From Yponomeuta sedellus (Eukaryota > Arthropoda > Insecta > Lepidoptera > Yponomeutidae): a stretch of 64,000 bases of DNA. The translations under genes and the position numbers were made by a program. Positions 54,802-64,000 of this stretch are shown here, one piece after another. The notes under the pieces were generated by a model, which was not told where the DNA came from, made no database searches, and saw nothing but the letters and a program-made list of their open reading frames with translations. Numbering within the stretch: position 1 is the first letter of the stretch; each line of letters starts with the position of its first letter. Location of the stretch: assembly GCA_934045075.1 (NCBI GenBank), contig OW203722.1, positions 15,798,986 through 15,862,985 of the forward strand, in the 5' to 3' direction.

Positions 54802-56076
54802 ATGGACGTTTCCCTCTTGAATAAACCCGAAGTCCTTTATGAACTGCGAATTCGAGGAGTCACAATCCCTTCAACTGAAACAGCAGATAACCTACGCGTT
54901 ATCCTAATAGATGCGTTAAATAATTCAGAAGCCCACCCGATTCTAGAGTCGTCACCATACCAGCTAGAAACTGATTTTGAGGAAATAAATAAATCTCTAA
55001 CCCTAGTGAGTACTCTACTAACTGCATATCCGAGTAGGAAACAAAAAATTCAACCTTATTTACAACATATTAAGGGAAGGTTATCCCACATATCTATCTC
55101 AACCGAAAACACTACACAAGAACTCGATACATACAAAGCACTATGGGAACAATTCAAAACTCACGAAACACACTTCACAACATTAGAATACACCCCAGGC
55201 CCATCACAATACCACTCCACAATAACCACACCAACCACTAACAACCAATTACAAGCAAATGTGTATTTTGAAACATTAACCCAAAAATTAATTAACATTT
55301 CGGACAACAGAACAGGAAACGAATTTAAAAAATATGTATTTAAAGGAGATAGCTGCCCAAAAGAATTTATAAAAAAAATTGAAGAACTTGCAGAAATCAA
55401 AAATATACCTCACACCAAACTATACACTAACCTTTTCGATATTTTACAACATACAGCTTTAGACTGGTTTACATCAAAAAAAGATCAATTACGTGATTGG
55501 CAATCTTTCAAAACAGCACTAGTAACTGATTTTGAAATAGTCGACCACGACTACAAGTTAAAGAAGATTATTGATGAACGCATACAAAAACCAAATGAAC
55601 GTGTGATTCAATACTTCACAGCTATACAATCACTATTTTCAAAATTATACGACCCCCCGTCAGAGAAAGAAAAAATTAATACCATTCGCCGAAATTTAAG
55701 ACACGAATACGCACAGCGCTTATCACCCAGTGACTTAAACTCTATAAATTCTTTGCTAGATGCATGTAAATGGACAGAAAGTTGCTTGGAAATATCCAAT
55801 CCAGCTACTCAAACAGCTGAGTCCACCCATGCTAAGCCACAACCAAATAGGTACATTCCAAACATTCCCGAATACCCATTTAACAATAAAAACTTACCCG
55901 TACATACTATTAAAAAACCTTCTGACTCGCGGCAAACTATATTTACTTGCCCAAGATGTCGAGTCAATACACATTTACTACGCGACTGTACTAGTACACG
56001 CTTAGTCTGTTACCGTTGTGGCAGACCTGACGTAAAATTTACTTATTGCCCTAATTGTAATGTTCCAAAAAACTAA
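54802..56076 (+). CDS. gag: Gag protein of the Gypsy element
   Basis: 424 codons from an ATG in the context ATCCACGATGG. The middle carries a retrotransposon capsid-like region (residues ~185-330; FKGDSCPKEFIKKIEELAEI, TALDWFTSKKDQLRDWQSF, QKPNERVIQYFTAIQSLF), which would assemble the particle. The C-terminus is a nucleocapsid-like part: a CCHC knuckle CPRCRVNTHLLRDC (383-396) and a second cluster CYRCGRPDVKFTYC (403-416) in which the His position is Val, followed by PNC. The frame ends at TAA 56074-56076, directly after a slippery heptamer, so pol is expected as a fusion. No damage seen. Confidence 0.93.
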   Translation: MDVSLLNKPEVLYELRIRGVTIPSTETADNLRVILIDALNNSEAHPILESSPYQLETDFEEINKSLTLVSTLLTAYPSRKQKIQPYLQHIKGRLSHISISTENTTQELDTYKALWEQFKTHETHFTTLEYTPGPSQYHSTITTPTTNNQLQANVYFETLTQKLINISDNRTGNEFKKYVFKGDSCPKEFIKKIEELAEIKNIPHTKLYTNLFDILQHTALDWFTSKKDQLRDWQSFKTALVTDFEIVDHDYKLKKIIDERIQKPNERVIQYFTAIQSLFSKLYDPPSEKEKINTIRRNLRHEYAQRLSPSDLNSINSLLDACKWTESCLEISNPATQTAESTHAKPQPNRYIPNIPEYPFNNKNLPVHTIKKPSDSRQTIFTCPRCRVNTHLLRDCTSTRLVCYRCGRPDVKFTYCPNCNVPKN

Positions 56077-59000
56077 TTAACGAGGATCGTATTTACCCTA
56101 CTAATAATTTTAACGAAACGGATTGGAAAGAATGGCTACAGACCATTACCATATTCTTCAAATCCTATAATATTTCTACTTTATTCTCGAACAAAGTAGA
56201 TACGGAACGCCCGTATGTTCAAGTTAAGGTAAACCAATTAACCTTAAACGGCCTGTTAGATAGCGGTAGCTCACTAACAATACTTGGCGACAACTCCCAT
56301 AAAACTCTCCTAAACTTAGGCTATACTATTGACAAGCAACAAATAATTAAAGCCAGTGTAGGAAACGGCCAATCCATTAGCTCCATCGGCACGATAACAC
56401 TACCAATTAATTTCAACAACAAGTTTTCACTTATGACAGCACATGTTATTCCAGCTATCACCGAATCATTTATTCTAGGGATAGACTTCTGGAAACAATT
56501 TAACCTAGGACCAGATATCCTTTCCAAAATTAGAATCTTCAATTCTTCTACTAACAAATCATTTAATATCACTACCGATAACAAACATATCCATTCCTAC
56601 AATAACCTTTCAGAATGTCAACAAATTACCGCAGACGCAATCATGGCAAAATTCAAAAACATATCCACTGAAGTATTACCACTAGGCAAAACCCATATGG
56701 CAGAGCACCAAATAGATACAGGCGATCACCCCCCTCTTCGTCAACGCTGCTATCGACTCTCACCAGAAAAACAGAAAGCTCTCTGCAAAGAAGTTGACGA
56801 TATGTTGAAACTAGATGTGATCGAACCTTGCGAAAGCCCTTGGCTTAGTCCAGTCATAATTACTCCAAAAAAAGATGGCAAATGGCGCTTTTGCGTGGAC
56901 AGCCGAAAATTAAATTCAATTACCAAAAAAGATGCTTATAAACTTCCCTTTATTTCGGATATACTTGACAACCTTCGTGATGCCAAATATTTATCATCCA
57001 TTGATATCGCTAAAGCCTTCTGGGAGATTCCCCTTAAGCTTGATGACAGACCTAAAACTGCTTTTCACGTTCCAGGTCGTGGAATGTACCAATTTAAAGT
57101 TATGCCCTTCGGTCTCACTAACGCCCCCGCTACCCAACAAAGATTTATTGATAATCTTTTCTCGGCCGATTTCGATAACTCTGTATTCTGCTACTTAGAC
57201 GATATTGTCATAGCCACTACCACATTCGAACATCACGTAGAATTACTCAACAAAATCCATAAAAAACTAATACAGGCAAATATTACTATAAATTATCCCA
57301 AATGCGCTTTCTTCCGTAAAGAGTTAAAATATCTGGGTTATATTATTGATGAAAAAGGTCTCCATACTGACCCTGAAAAAGTGAAAGCAATATTAGATAT
57401 TAAAACACCTGTAACTGCTAAACAAGTTAAACAATTTCTAGGTACAGTGAGCTGGTATAGACGCTTTGTACCAAACCTCAGCAACTTAACAGCTCCACTA
57501 AACAAACTTACTTCTACTAGCAAAAAAGCTCCTCCTTTCAAATGGACACAAGAAGCTGATAAGGCTTTTAACAAAATAAAGGAAGCTCTTGTTTCCACAC
57601 CTATTTTATCTTGCACAGATTTCAATAAACCATTCCAGGTACACTGTGATGCATCAAGCTTTGGTCTTGGAGCCATGCTTACCCAAAACTACGGCGGAGT
57701 CGAAAAGCCTATAGCTTATATGAGCAAATCTTTATCGAGCGCAGAGAGAAACTATTCTATCACTGAACGCGAACTGCTAAGTGTAATAACAGCCTTAGAA
57801 CACTGGCGTTGCTACCTTGATAATGGCAAAAAATTTACCATTTACACTGATCACGCAGCTCTCCAGTGGTTCCTAAAATTGGATAATCCCACAGGTAGAC
57901 TAGCCCGTTGGAGTATCCGCCTTTCAATGTTCAATTTCGACATCAAACATAAACAAGGCAAAGACCATGTAGTACCCGACATTTTATCCCGTTCCATACC
58001 TGTTAACATTATTAACTTTAAGCCTACAGAAACCACTGACAAATGGTTTACCGATATCTTCACTAAATGTAAAACTAATCCAACCTCCACACCTGACTAC
58101 ATGATTAAAGACGATAAACTCTTTAGATATACACGCTCTAATACACCATATAACTCAGAATTTACTTGGAAACAAGTGATTCCCAAAGATCTTATGCATA
58201 CTATTATAACAGAAAACCACTCCACACCCACGGCCGCTCATTTCGGTACCCTTAAAACTCATCACCGTATTAAACAGTCCTATTTCTGGCCAGGCATGTA
58301 TAAAGACATCGCCTCCTTCGTTTCTAAATGCGATACGTGCCTTGCATACAAACATCAAAACCAAAAAACTATTGGCCTTATGGGCAAGCCTAAAACTTGC
58401 TCTCGACCTTTTCAATGCATATCTATCGATCTCATTGGCCCTTTACCTATAACCCGTAAACTTAACAGATTCATATTTGTCGTAACATGTTGCTTTTCCA
58501 AATATTGTTTAATCTTCCCAATTAAACGAGCAACTTCAGGTATTATCAGGCACATATTAGAGAACCTTGTCTTTATGGTCTACGGCATACCAGAAACCAT
58601 AATATTAGACAACGGCCCTCAGATGATAAGCCAGGAACTACACGAGCTATTCACACTTTACAACATACCTAAAATTCACTACACACCACGCTATTGCCCC
58701 CAGGTCAATACGGTCGAAAGATACAATAAAACGATAATTACAGCAATCGCATGTTTTGTCGACGAAGACCACCGCACATGGGACGTTAATTTAAACAAAA
58801 TACAATTCGCTATCAATACAGCAGTAAATGAAACCACTAAATTTACTCCAGCATACTTAGTCTTCGGTCGCGAGTTGCCAGCCTGCGGAACAACATACGA
58901 TTCCAAAGACCTGTCAGACGACCTAATCTTTGCCCCTCGCGACGAGTACGCTGAAAACATTGGTCATTTAAGACCCCTATTCTCGAAAGTACAACATCGC

Positions 59001-59261
59001 ATTTTTAAAGCGCATCAAGCTAATACAAAATACTATAATAAACACCATCTAGACCTCGAATTTAATACTGGAGATGTCGTCTGGAAGCGTAACTACCCCT
59101 TGAGCTCCTCAGACAAGCATTTCACTGCCAAATTAGCTCCGAAATTTACAAAATGTATTATACAAAATAAAATATCACCCCTTATTTACGACTTAATCGA
59201 CCTTTCTAATAAAACTCTAGGTCGATGGCATATTAAAGACATCAAGCCTATACCCCACTAA
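56061..59261 (+). CDS. pol: Pol polyprotein: protease, RT, RNase H, integrase
   Basis: Open in the -1 frame from 56061; the first ATG is only at 56433, after the protease active site, so frameshift entry is needed. Protease: LLDSGSSLTILG, Asp at 56259-56261. Numbering from 56433: RT with GKWRFCVDSRKLN, FGLTNAPATQQRF and catalytic YLDD at 254-257; RNase H with VHCDASS (Asp406), YTDHAAL and the HKQGKDHVVPD end; integrase with an HHCC finger (His603, His610 or 611, Cys633, Cys636) and a DD35E triad Asp666, Asp726, Glu762; C-terminal WKRNYPLSSSDKHFTAKLAP, a GPY/F-like module. It ends PIPH-stop. No stop or frameshift inside. No chromodomain seen. The product makes and integrates the element's DNA. 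Confidence 0.95.
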   Translation, partial: CSKKLINEDRIYPTNNFNETDWKEWLQTITIFFKSYNISTLFSNKVDTERPYVQVKVNQLTLNGLLDSGSSLTILGDNSHKTLLNLGYTIDKQQIIKASVGNGQSISSIGTITLPINFNNKFSLMTAHVIPAITESFILGIDFWKQFNLGPDILSKIRIFNSSTNKSFNITTDNKHIHSYNNLSECQQITADAIMAKFKNISTEVLPLGKTHMAEHQIDTGDHPPLRQRCYRLSPEKQKALCKEVDDMLKLDVIEPCESPWLSPVIITPKKDGKWRFCVDSRKLNSITKKDAYKLPFISDILDNLRDAKYLSSIDIAKAFWEIPLKLDDRPKTAFHVPGRGMYQFKVMPFGLTNAPATQQRFIDNLFSADFDNSVFCYLDDIVIATTTFEHHVELLNKIHKKLIQANITINYPKCAFFRKELKYLGYIIDEKGLHTDPEKVKAILDIKTPVTAKQVKQFLGTVSWYRRFVPNLSNLTAPLNKLTSTSKKAPPFKWTQEADKAFNKIKEALVSTPILSCTDFNKPFQVHCDASSFGLGAMLTQNYGGVEKPIAYMSKSLSSAERNYSITERELLSVITALEHWRCYLDNGKKFTIYTDHAALQWFLKLDNPTGRLARWSIRLSMFNFDIKHKQGKDHVVPDILSRSIPVNIINFKPTETTDKWFTDIFTKCKTNPTSTPDYMIKDDKLFRYTRSNTPYNSEFTWKQVIPKDLMHTIITENHSTPTAAHFGTLKTHHRIKQSYFWPGMYKDIASFVSKCDTCLAYKHQNQKTIGLMGKPKTCSRPFQCISIDLIGPLPITRKLNRFIFVVTCCFSKYCLIFPIKRATSGIIRHILENLVFMVYGIPETIILDNGPQMISQELHELFTLYNIPKIHYTPRYCPQVNTVERYNKTIITAIACFVDEDHRTWDVNLNKIQFAINTAVNETTKFTPAYLVFGRELPACGTTYDSKDLSDDLIFAPRDEYAENIGHLRPLFSKVQHRIFKAHQANTKYYNKHHLDLEFNTGDVVWKRNYPLSSSDKHFTAKLAPKFTKCIIQNKISPLIYDLIDLSNKTLGRWHIKDIKPIPH
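56067..56073 (+). promoter_or_regulatory. -1 ribosomal frameshift site (A AAA AAC)
   Basis: The heptamer AAAAAAC is in the correct gag phase (ccA AAA AAC TAA) and sits immediately before the gag stop. The pol frame is the -1 frame and is open across the site (from 56061), so a single tandem slip joins gag to pol. A downstream stem or pseudoknot was not obvious by eye. Confidence 0.82.
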
Positions 59262-60326
59262 GACTTAGAGAATAAACCCCTATACGACCCTTAAATACGA
59301 TTCCTCGTTTATATTAAATTGTAAATACTTGTAAAATATATACACCTTCATTTATTTATTTTATTAACTACCTTAACGGCTATAAACGCTACCTTTTTAG
59401 TTTTAATTTTTTTATATACACTACATCACCTATTCGGACTCATTTGCATACCAAAGTCTATTTATTTATTCAATCTTCTATTTAATCTTACTTACCAGGT
59501 GTATCTCTAACAAAAACTTAGAGCACCTTTTTAACTTACCTATCCTTTAGTGCGTACTAAGCACACTTATACCACTATCCTCCTGGACATTTACTAACCA
59601 TTTTTTTAGAACATCCAAACTTTCAATCAGGTGCGGCGACAACACGTTAAATAAGCCTAGGTCAACAAATTTATTTATCAATCGCGTTATCTAATTAAAC
59701 GCGTTACGGTGTTTACCCCACCATAGCTCTTGAGAGCACTTCTACGACGGATTCTACCCCGTCGGGTACTATGTACCCAATATTATAAATATTGTTAAAA
59801 TGTAAATAACTTTCATAGAGCGGATTGTGACTCAATAAATAAGCCTTACCACTACCGAATACCAGCGGGTGGTAACTGGCTAAATAAGCCTATTACTAAT
59901 TTAGGCCAGTTTCTGGATAAATCTAATTAATAAAAATAGATTTTGTCTATACTGAATGAACGTCTTCACCTTCACTTTAGATGAAGACAATGCTAGATGA
60001 TGCATGCTAGGGATGAATGATATATGATGAATAAAAGTGGAACTGCCTAATGTAAATATTCATTGTAAATATCATCCACACACTCTAAATTTTTTTCATC
60101 GCCCATCCTTTATATTTTATTTTAATATTTAAGAATAACCATATTTACTTACCATCCCACATCCCCGACCTTCATCGACCTTACTTTGGATTCTCGACTT
60201 TAAATTTTAAATTAAATAATTTTACTTGACAATTTTTTTATAAAAAAAAATTTTTTTTTAAATATATTTTTTTTAAATAAATATATTTAAAAAAAAAATT
60301 TTTTTTTACTGGTTGCCCCCGGGTAG
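59262..60326 (+). other. 3' region of the LTR element, no env
   Basis: 1.06 kb of AT-rich sequence without an open frame. 60230-60310 is a run of A and T blocks able to fold on itself. The bases just before the 3' LTR (CTGGTTGCCCCCGGGTAG) are not purine-rich, so a standard polypurine tract is not apparent. Confidence 0.7.
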
Positions 60327-60589
60327 TGTAACGGTGCAAACCTCTTTACACCATTTTTATTTCTTTTTCCATCTATCATTTTCAAATATTTAAATTATGT
60401 ATGTCACTCATTCTTCGATTTCCCTCATTTTTCACACTACTACTTTACCCTTTGACCAGATCTGACTTTTTACCTGCTTTTCCGTTTTTATCAGTTTTCT
60501 GTTTTAAAGTTACTAAATCTACAAATAAAATCACACCTGAAGTCGTTCCAGAGTTTATTTATTAATTATAAAAGTTATAAAACGTTACA
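60327..60589 (+). repeat. 3' LTR
   Basis: Same 263 bases as 53507-53769, TGTAACGG to AACGTTACA, followed by the TSD CCAT. Confidence 0.96.
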
Positions 60590-60707
60590 CCATGATCTCC
60601 GGCATGGCGATACTGATACCAACTAAACCAACGAGGCAGTCAAGCAAGCGAGGCAGTTAAAATACACAGAACGGTCTATGGTAAAAATAATTAGACTAAA
60701 CCACTAC

Positions 60708-60906
60708 TATATTCTTTTTAATGCACTAACCTGTGCTAAGGACAATTTTATAAAAACCTATTTAGAGGCTAAAAATTCCACCCATGCCGGGACTCGAACC
60801 CGCGACCTCTGGCTAATCGTGCCAGCGCTCTCCAAACTGAGCCAATGGGCGACTACCGACATCAGTGAAATTTCGAACCTCTTCACAATACTTTCTGTAT
60901 TACGTG
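60708..60906 (-). repeat. SINE-A copy 9, monomer
   Basis: Near-TSD TAAACCACTAC (60697-60707) and TAAACCACCAC (60907-60917, one mismatch). Minus sense: part of the 5' body (AATACAGAAAGTATTGTGAA), tRNA-like region (GGCTCAGTTTGGAGAGCGCT ... GGGTTCGAGTCCCGGC) and tail. No inversion; more diverged than the other copies. Confidence 0.8.
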
Positions 60907-61105
60907 TAAACCACCACTTTTGTGACTAATAAAATATTCGCACTACTGAATTAGACAGTTAGTTAATCAGGCTAAGTGGCTATTTGAAACTACAATACAT
61001 AACATCCTTTATACGAAAGTGTTTCTATTTTAAGGTCCATTTCTTGACAATGAAACAACAAAACTCTGGAGCATATTCAGATTAACCGAAGTGTCACTTT
61101 AATTA

Positions 61106-61195
61106 ATCAAATTTTATTGAACACATAATATTTAATAGGAAATTACATAAGCAATAATATGTACAAAGGCGAGCTTATCTCTGTATAACATTTCT
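61106..61195. repeat. Old LINE 3'-UTR-like fragment
   Basis: TTATTGAACACATAATATTT and AAAGGCGAGCTTATCTCTGT match 37285-37420. Confidence 0.4.
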
Positions 61196-61199
61196 CAAT

Positions 61200-61990
61200 T
61201 TCTGAACCTCTATCTTACGAAAAAACTGGAAAACTCTTAGAGATTTCTATGTAATTATTTCATTTTTTTTTTATATAAATCGTTTATTTTCAAAAAAGTG
61301 TAAATATTTATTCTGCTAAGGTAGCCACCCTTTTTCTGATGAGCCCACACACTCGAACTCATTCATTCACACAAATAGAGTAACGACAATTAACACTAAA
61401 CATTTTTCTCTAAAATAATTTAGTCATAAACCGTTATTTACAGATTTTATTCAAACCACCTATACAAGGATTTGCTAATAGTTTTTGTAAACGGAGGAAT
61501 TAACCTAGCACGACAGCGGATGCTAGACAATTTTAATAATAAACTAAAATATATAATGTCAAAAAAAGGTTGGTACGAGTAGGCCTCTTAGGAGAACGTG
61601 CTGCATGCTATATGTCTGAAGTAAGAATAGCACAAGAATGGTGAGGAAATCATAATGAGAATGATCTGTTCAGAATTAAGAATCATAAAAACGGACAACA
61701 GAAGTGATACACAAAATATTTGACAAGTAATTTTAACTGTATTCGCAACATTATATGCGATAAGATCTAATTTATTTGGGATAAAAACCTATCCTGCACT
61801 GGTCTATTATTGTGGAGCAGTAGACGACACTATCTCCATCTTGCTGCAGAGAGCGAACTGACAAGCAAAATTCTGTCTAGCTTGTCGGATTGACCTCTTC
61901 TGCAAGCTAGACAGTAGGGATTCGCTAATTTATGGAAATGAACACATATCGTCATTTCCACGATTTATAAGGTTTCACAAGATTCTTCAA
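61200..61990. other. Unassigned noncoding sequence
   Basis: Contains an inverted pair TTCTGTCTAGCTTG/CAAGCTAGACAGTA near 61870 and 61900. No gene supported. Confidence 0.4.
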
Positions 61991-62244
61991 GACGGCCTCG
62001 GTGGCGCAGCGGTTTGGCACGCTGACTGTAAAGCGGAAGTTCTCGAGTTCGATCTCCGGCCGGGTCAAACTAGGAAACGAACTTTTCTAATTGGTCTCGG
62101 GTCTTGGATGTTATCTATGTATATATTGTATTAAATTTATCGTCATATTAACATCTATAACACAAGTCATTTATTTGTACTTAGTATAGAACTAACGAGG
62201 TACGTGTAATATGTCCATGAATATTTATTCATTTATTTATTTTA
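61991..62244 (+). repeat. tRNA-headed SINE (SINE-C), forward
   Basis: GACGGCCTCGGTGGCGCAGC, GGTTTGGCACGCTGACTGTA, AGTTCTCGAGTTCGATCTCC (boxes A and B), GGTCAAACTAGGAAACGAAC, tail ATGTCCATGAATATTTATTC. Partner of the reverse copy at 50884-51116. Confidence 0.8.
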
Positions 62245-62385
62245 TTTATTCAAAACATATTAGTTTGACCTCCGCTGCGGTTAAAAATGTGCTAAGCACT
62301 TTAGAATGTTAGGTACACATGCAAGAAGGAGACACATTTCACTAGTTCAGTAATATTTTTATAAAAAAATAACATTTTTGGGGCG

Positions 62386-62725
62386 GTGGTGTCTTCACAG
62401 TCGTGACTTAGTTTTTTAAGTTAAGTTTTTTTATGTTTTTAGTTAAGTAGTAGCAACGCCACTCGCTAACTGTGAAGGAAAGCATTGTTAAGAAACCTGA
62501 GTGCTTGAGGTGTTCTGATGTATTTACTAAACAATGAAACAACTACTGCAGTCGGACACTGGTTTATTACTGCCGTTGACAGCAGATCACGCACACATAG
62601 ACACCATGTTCACATACTTCAGCGCCTGAAATTCCCGATCAGTGGGCACGCGAAGTAGTTAAGCCCATAATCTTTTTCTGAGAAAAGGCTTTTTCCCAGC
62701 AGTGGAACGTATATAGGCCTACATA
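62386..62725 (+). repeat. SINE-B with an insertion of about 110 bp
   Basis: Body CCACTCGCTAACTGTGAAGG and AAACCTGAGTGCTTGAGG, then foreign sequence (about 62515-62625), then CAGCGCCTGAAATTCCCGAT, AGTGGGCACGCG and CCCAGCAGTGGAACGTATAT. A further 3' fragment lies at 63415-63480. Confidence 0.6.
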
Positions 62726-64000
62726 AAAAAATATGTTTAATGATTAGAGGGATTTTTGATCTACGTCATTAATATGCTGACACGTACGAGTAATTCTAAC
62801 TTAGTAGTAAATCGATTAACAATGTAGTAAGGATTAACAAGTTCAAACATTATTTCAAAATAATTGAATCATCACATCATTGTACATAGAGCGTGACTGA
62901 CCTAAAACAATGCGATGTACTCTGTACTTGCACAACTTGAATTTTTTACGGTTTACATTGTACTGCTACATGAAATTCATAACTTATCTACGTGGCTAGC
63001 ATAGATGCATAGATGGGTAGTTTCGGACCAGGAAAAAATATTGTGTTGTGTGGGAGTTATTCATTTGTTTCATTTATAACAAATGCAAAGATTGTCAGAA
63101 TCGAAATCCAAGACAATTTGAATTATTTACGGTTCACATTGTATTACTACAAGAAATTCAAAACTTATGTACGTTGCATATTCGTAGATGAGTACCAGGA
63201 AAAAAAATTGAGTTGTGTGGAAGTTATTCTTTTCTTTTATTTATAACGAATGCAAAAATTTACAGAATCGGAATCCAAGACCTCTCTGATTTGAGACGAG
63301 CATCCTACGGAAGGGCTTACGCCGCTTTGGGCTTTCCGTCGTGTAAGAAAACATCATGAAAACACGGAGTTTCAGAGGCGTACATATACATCAACGTTTC
63401 AAGTCGCCAATCACCACAGTTGGTTCGTTTGATGAGTAAGCCTATACTTTCTCACTTTCTGTGAGAGAAGGCCTGTGGTACAATGTTTAAGGTGCTTGCC
63501 CCAAAATTTACAGGCTGCAAAAGCATTGGCGAGTTATCTGTTCAATCCCCAACTTGCACACATACGTACAAACTTTAATATAATCGCATAGAAAAGATAA
63601 TTTTGACAATCGAATGTACCAGGAGTTCACGAGAGTCTCTGTGACAAAGGCTTTGCATGCATATTCATGCGATTCACGGCCTCATTACATGCTAGCCAAG
63701 TTTGCTGCCACTCTAAAAGAACCCTTGGACGCTTCACAATAAATACAGTTATCTTTTGCACGGTTGGCACAGACCAGATAGTCGAATTGTACTAATGTCA
63801 TAGCTAATGTTACGGCGACACAGTTTCTGTGTCGGTCGGACCACCAATTGTTGATAGTGTGATGTATGAATAATAGCTTCATAGTAGTGGGTAGACAAGT
63901 GTGCTACATTACACGATACGAATATGGTCTAGCTGCCTTTTAAAAGAGGGAATGAACTTGACTTCAATGATAATGTCACGATGTAGATATGTTCAAGGAT
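62726..64000. other. Unassigned noncoding sequence
   Basis: Two related segments (62930-63060 and 63110-63240; GGTTTACATTGTACTGCTAC / GGTTCACATTGTATTACTAC, GCATAGATGGGTAGTTTCGG / CGTAGATGAGTACC) form a degenerate tandem repeat of about 180 bp. Short frames at 63013-63246 and 63685-63882 are not supported as genes. Confidence 0.45.

Larger units (their letters stand above)
53507..60589 (+). mobile_element. Full-length Ty3/Gypsy LTR retrotransposon
   Basis: 7.08 kb between two 263-bp LTRs, with TSD CCAT (53503-53506, 60590-60593). Order: LTR, primer-binding site, 1.0-kb leader, gag, pol (protease, RT, RNase H, integrase), 1.06-kb 3' region, LTR. No env-like frame. Pol order PR-RT-RH-IN places it in Ty3/Gypsy. 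The LTRs look identical and both frames are intact, so this is a very recent insertion and possibly a competent copy. Confidence 0.96.
53468..60642 (-). repeat. SINE-F copy split by the Gypsy element
   Basis: 53468-53506 (TGTACAAATGTACGGCGGCC, AATCCAACCCAT) and 60590-60642 (CCATGATCTCCGGCATGG, AACCAACGAGGCAGTC) join, after removing one CCAT, into the reverse of the SINE at 31485. The insertion point is inside the tRNA-like promoter region, next to box B. Confidence 0.7.

Noticed and set aside
63685..63882. Minus-strand 65-codon frame
   Set aside because: No motif and no conserved context; could be a chance frame or a decayed repeat.
1..64000. CRISPR array, operons, bacterial genes
   Set aside because: Nothing of the kind; sequence is animal nuclear DNA dominated by retroelements.

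Overview
This is a gene-poor, repeat-dense stretch of animal nuclear DNA. It is AT-rich overall, has no operons, and almost every recognisable coding segment belongs to a mobile element. The mix of RTE-like and CR1/Jockey-like LINEs, tRNA-headed and 5S-rRNA-headed SINEs, a Ty3/Gypsy element and dispersed repeats that I know from moth and butterfly genomes points to a lepidopteran insect. That assignment is an inference, because no diagnostic host gene is present.

Layout. 1-3.9 kb: a CR1/Jockey-group LINE on the minus strand, with ORF1 (PHD-like finger) and an uninterrupted ORF2 that runs off the left edge. 4.2-4.7 kb: two SINE insertions with inverted halves. 6.0-7.2 kb: ends of three different LINEs, including an orphan restriction-like endonuclease ORF. 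7.2-18.6 kb: mostly unassigned sequence with three 5S-type or other short retroposons, a LINE tail and one candidate host exon (15.1-15.4 kb). 18.6-24.6 kb: 5S-derived SINEs, a dead LINE bounded by a 14-bp target-site duplication (TSD), a candidate host exon (24.0-24.2 kb) and a dimeric SINE almost touching it. 26.2-31.0 kb: an RTE-like tail and a second CR1/Jockey-group LINE with two lesions. 32.1-32.8 kb: GT and ATAC microsatellites. 34.5 kb: a possible small secreted peptide. 35.4-36.4 kb: a GC-rich poly(A) retroposon. 37.9-52.1 kb: a patchwork of SINEs, LINE tails and a minisatellite. 52.2-52.8 kb: a foldback DNA element carrying a second one. 53.5-60.6 kb: a full-length, apparently intact Ty3/Gypsy retrotransposon inserted in a SINE. 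60.7-64 kb: more SINE copies.

The most unusual signal is one SINE family (called SINE-A here) whose tRNA-like region is internal. At least ten copies are present. Most sit between perfect TSDs of about 11-17 bp, and five carry an inverted copy of their own 5' part. The inverted arm always begins at the same internal site (GGTTTTTAA). This fits repeated twin-priming of reverse transcription at one preferred site; one case is a dimer inserted inside another copy. A second theme is a SINE family with a 5S-rRNA-like promoter whose 3' tail resembles that of a tRNA-headed SINE and of the RTE-like LINE, as expected if all use the same LINE machinery.

Positions, TSDs and lesions below were read by eye from the sequence. 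Family names are from recognition of motifs; no database search was done.
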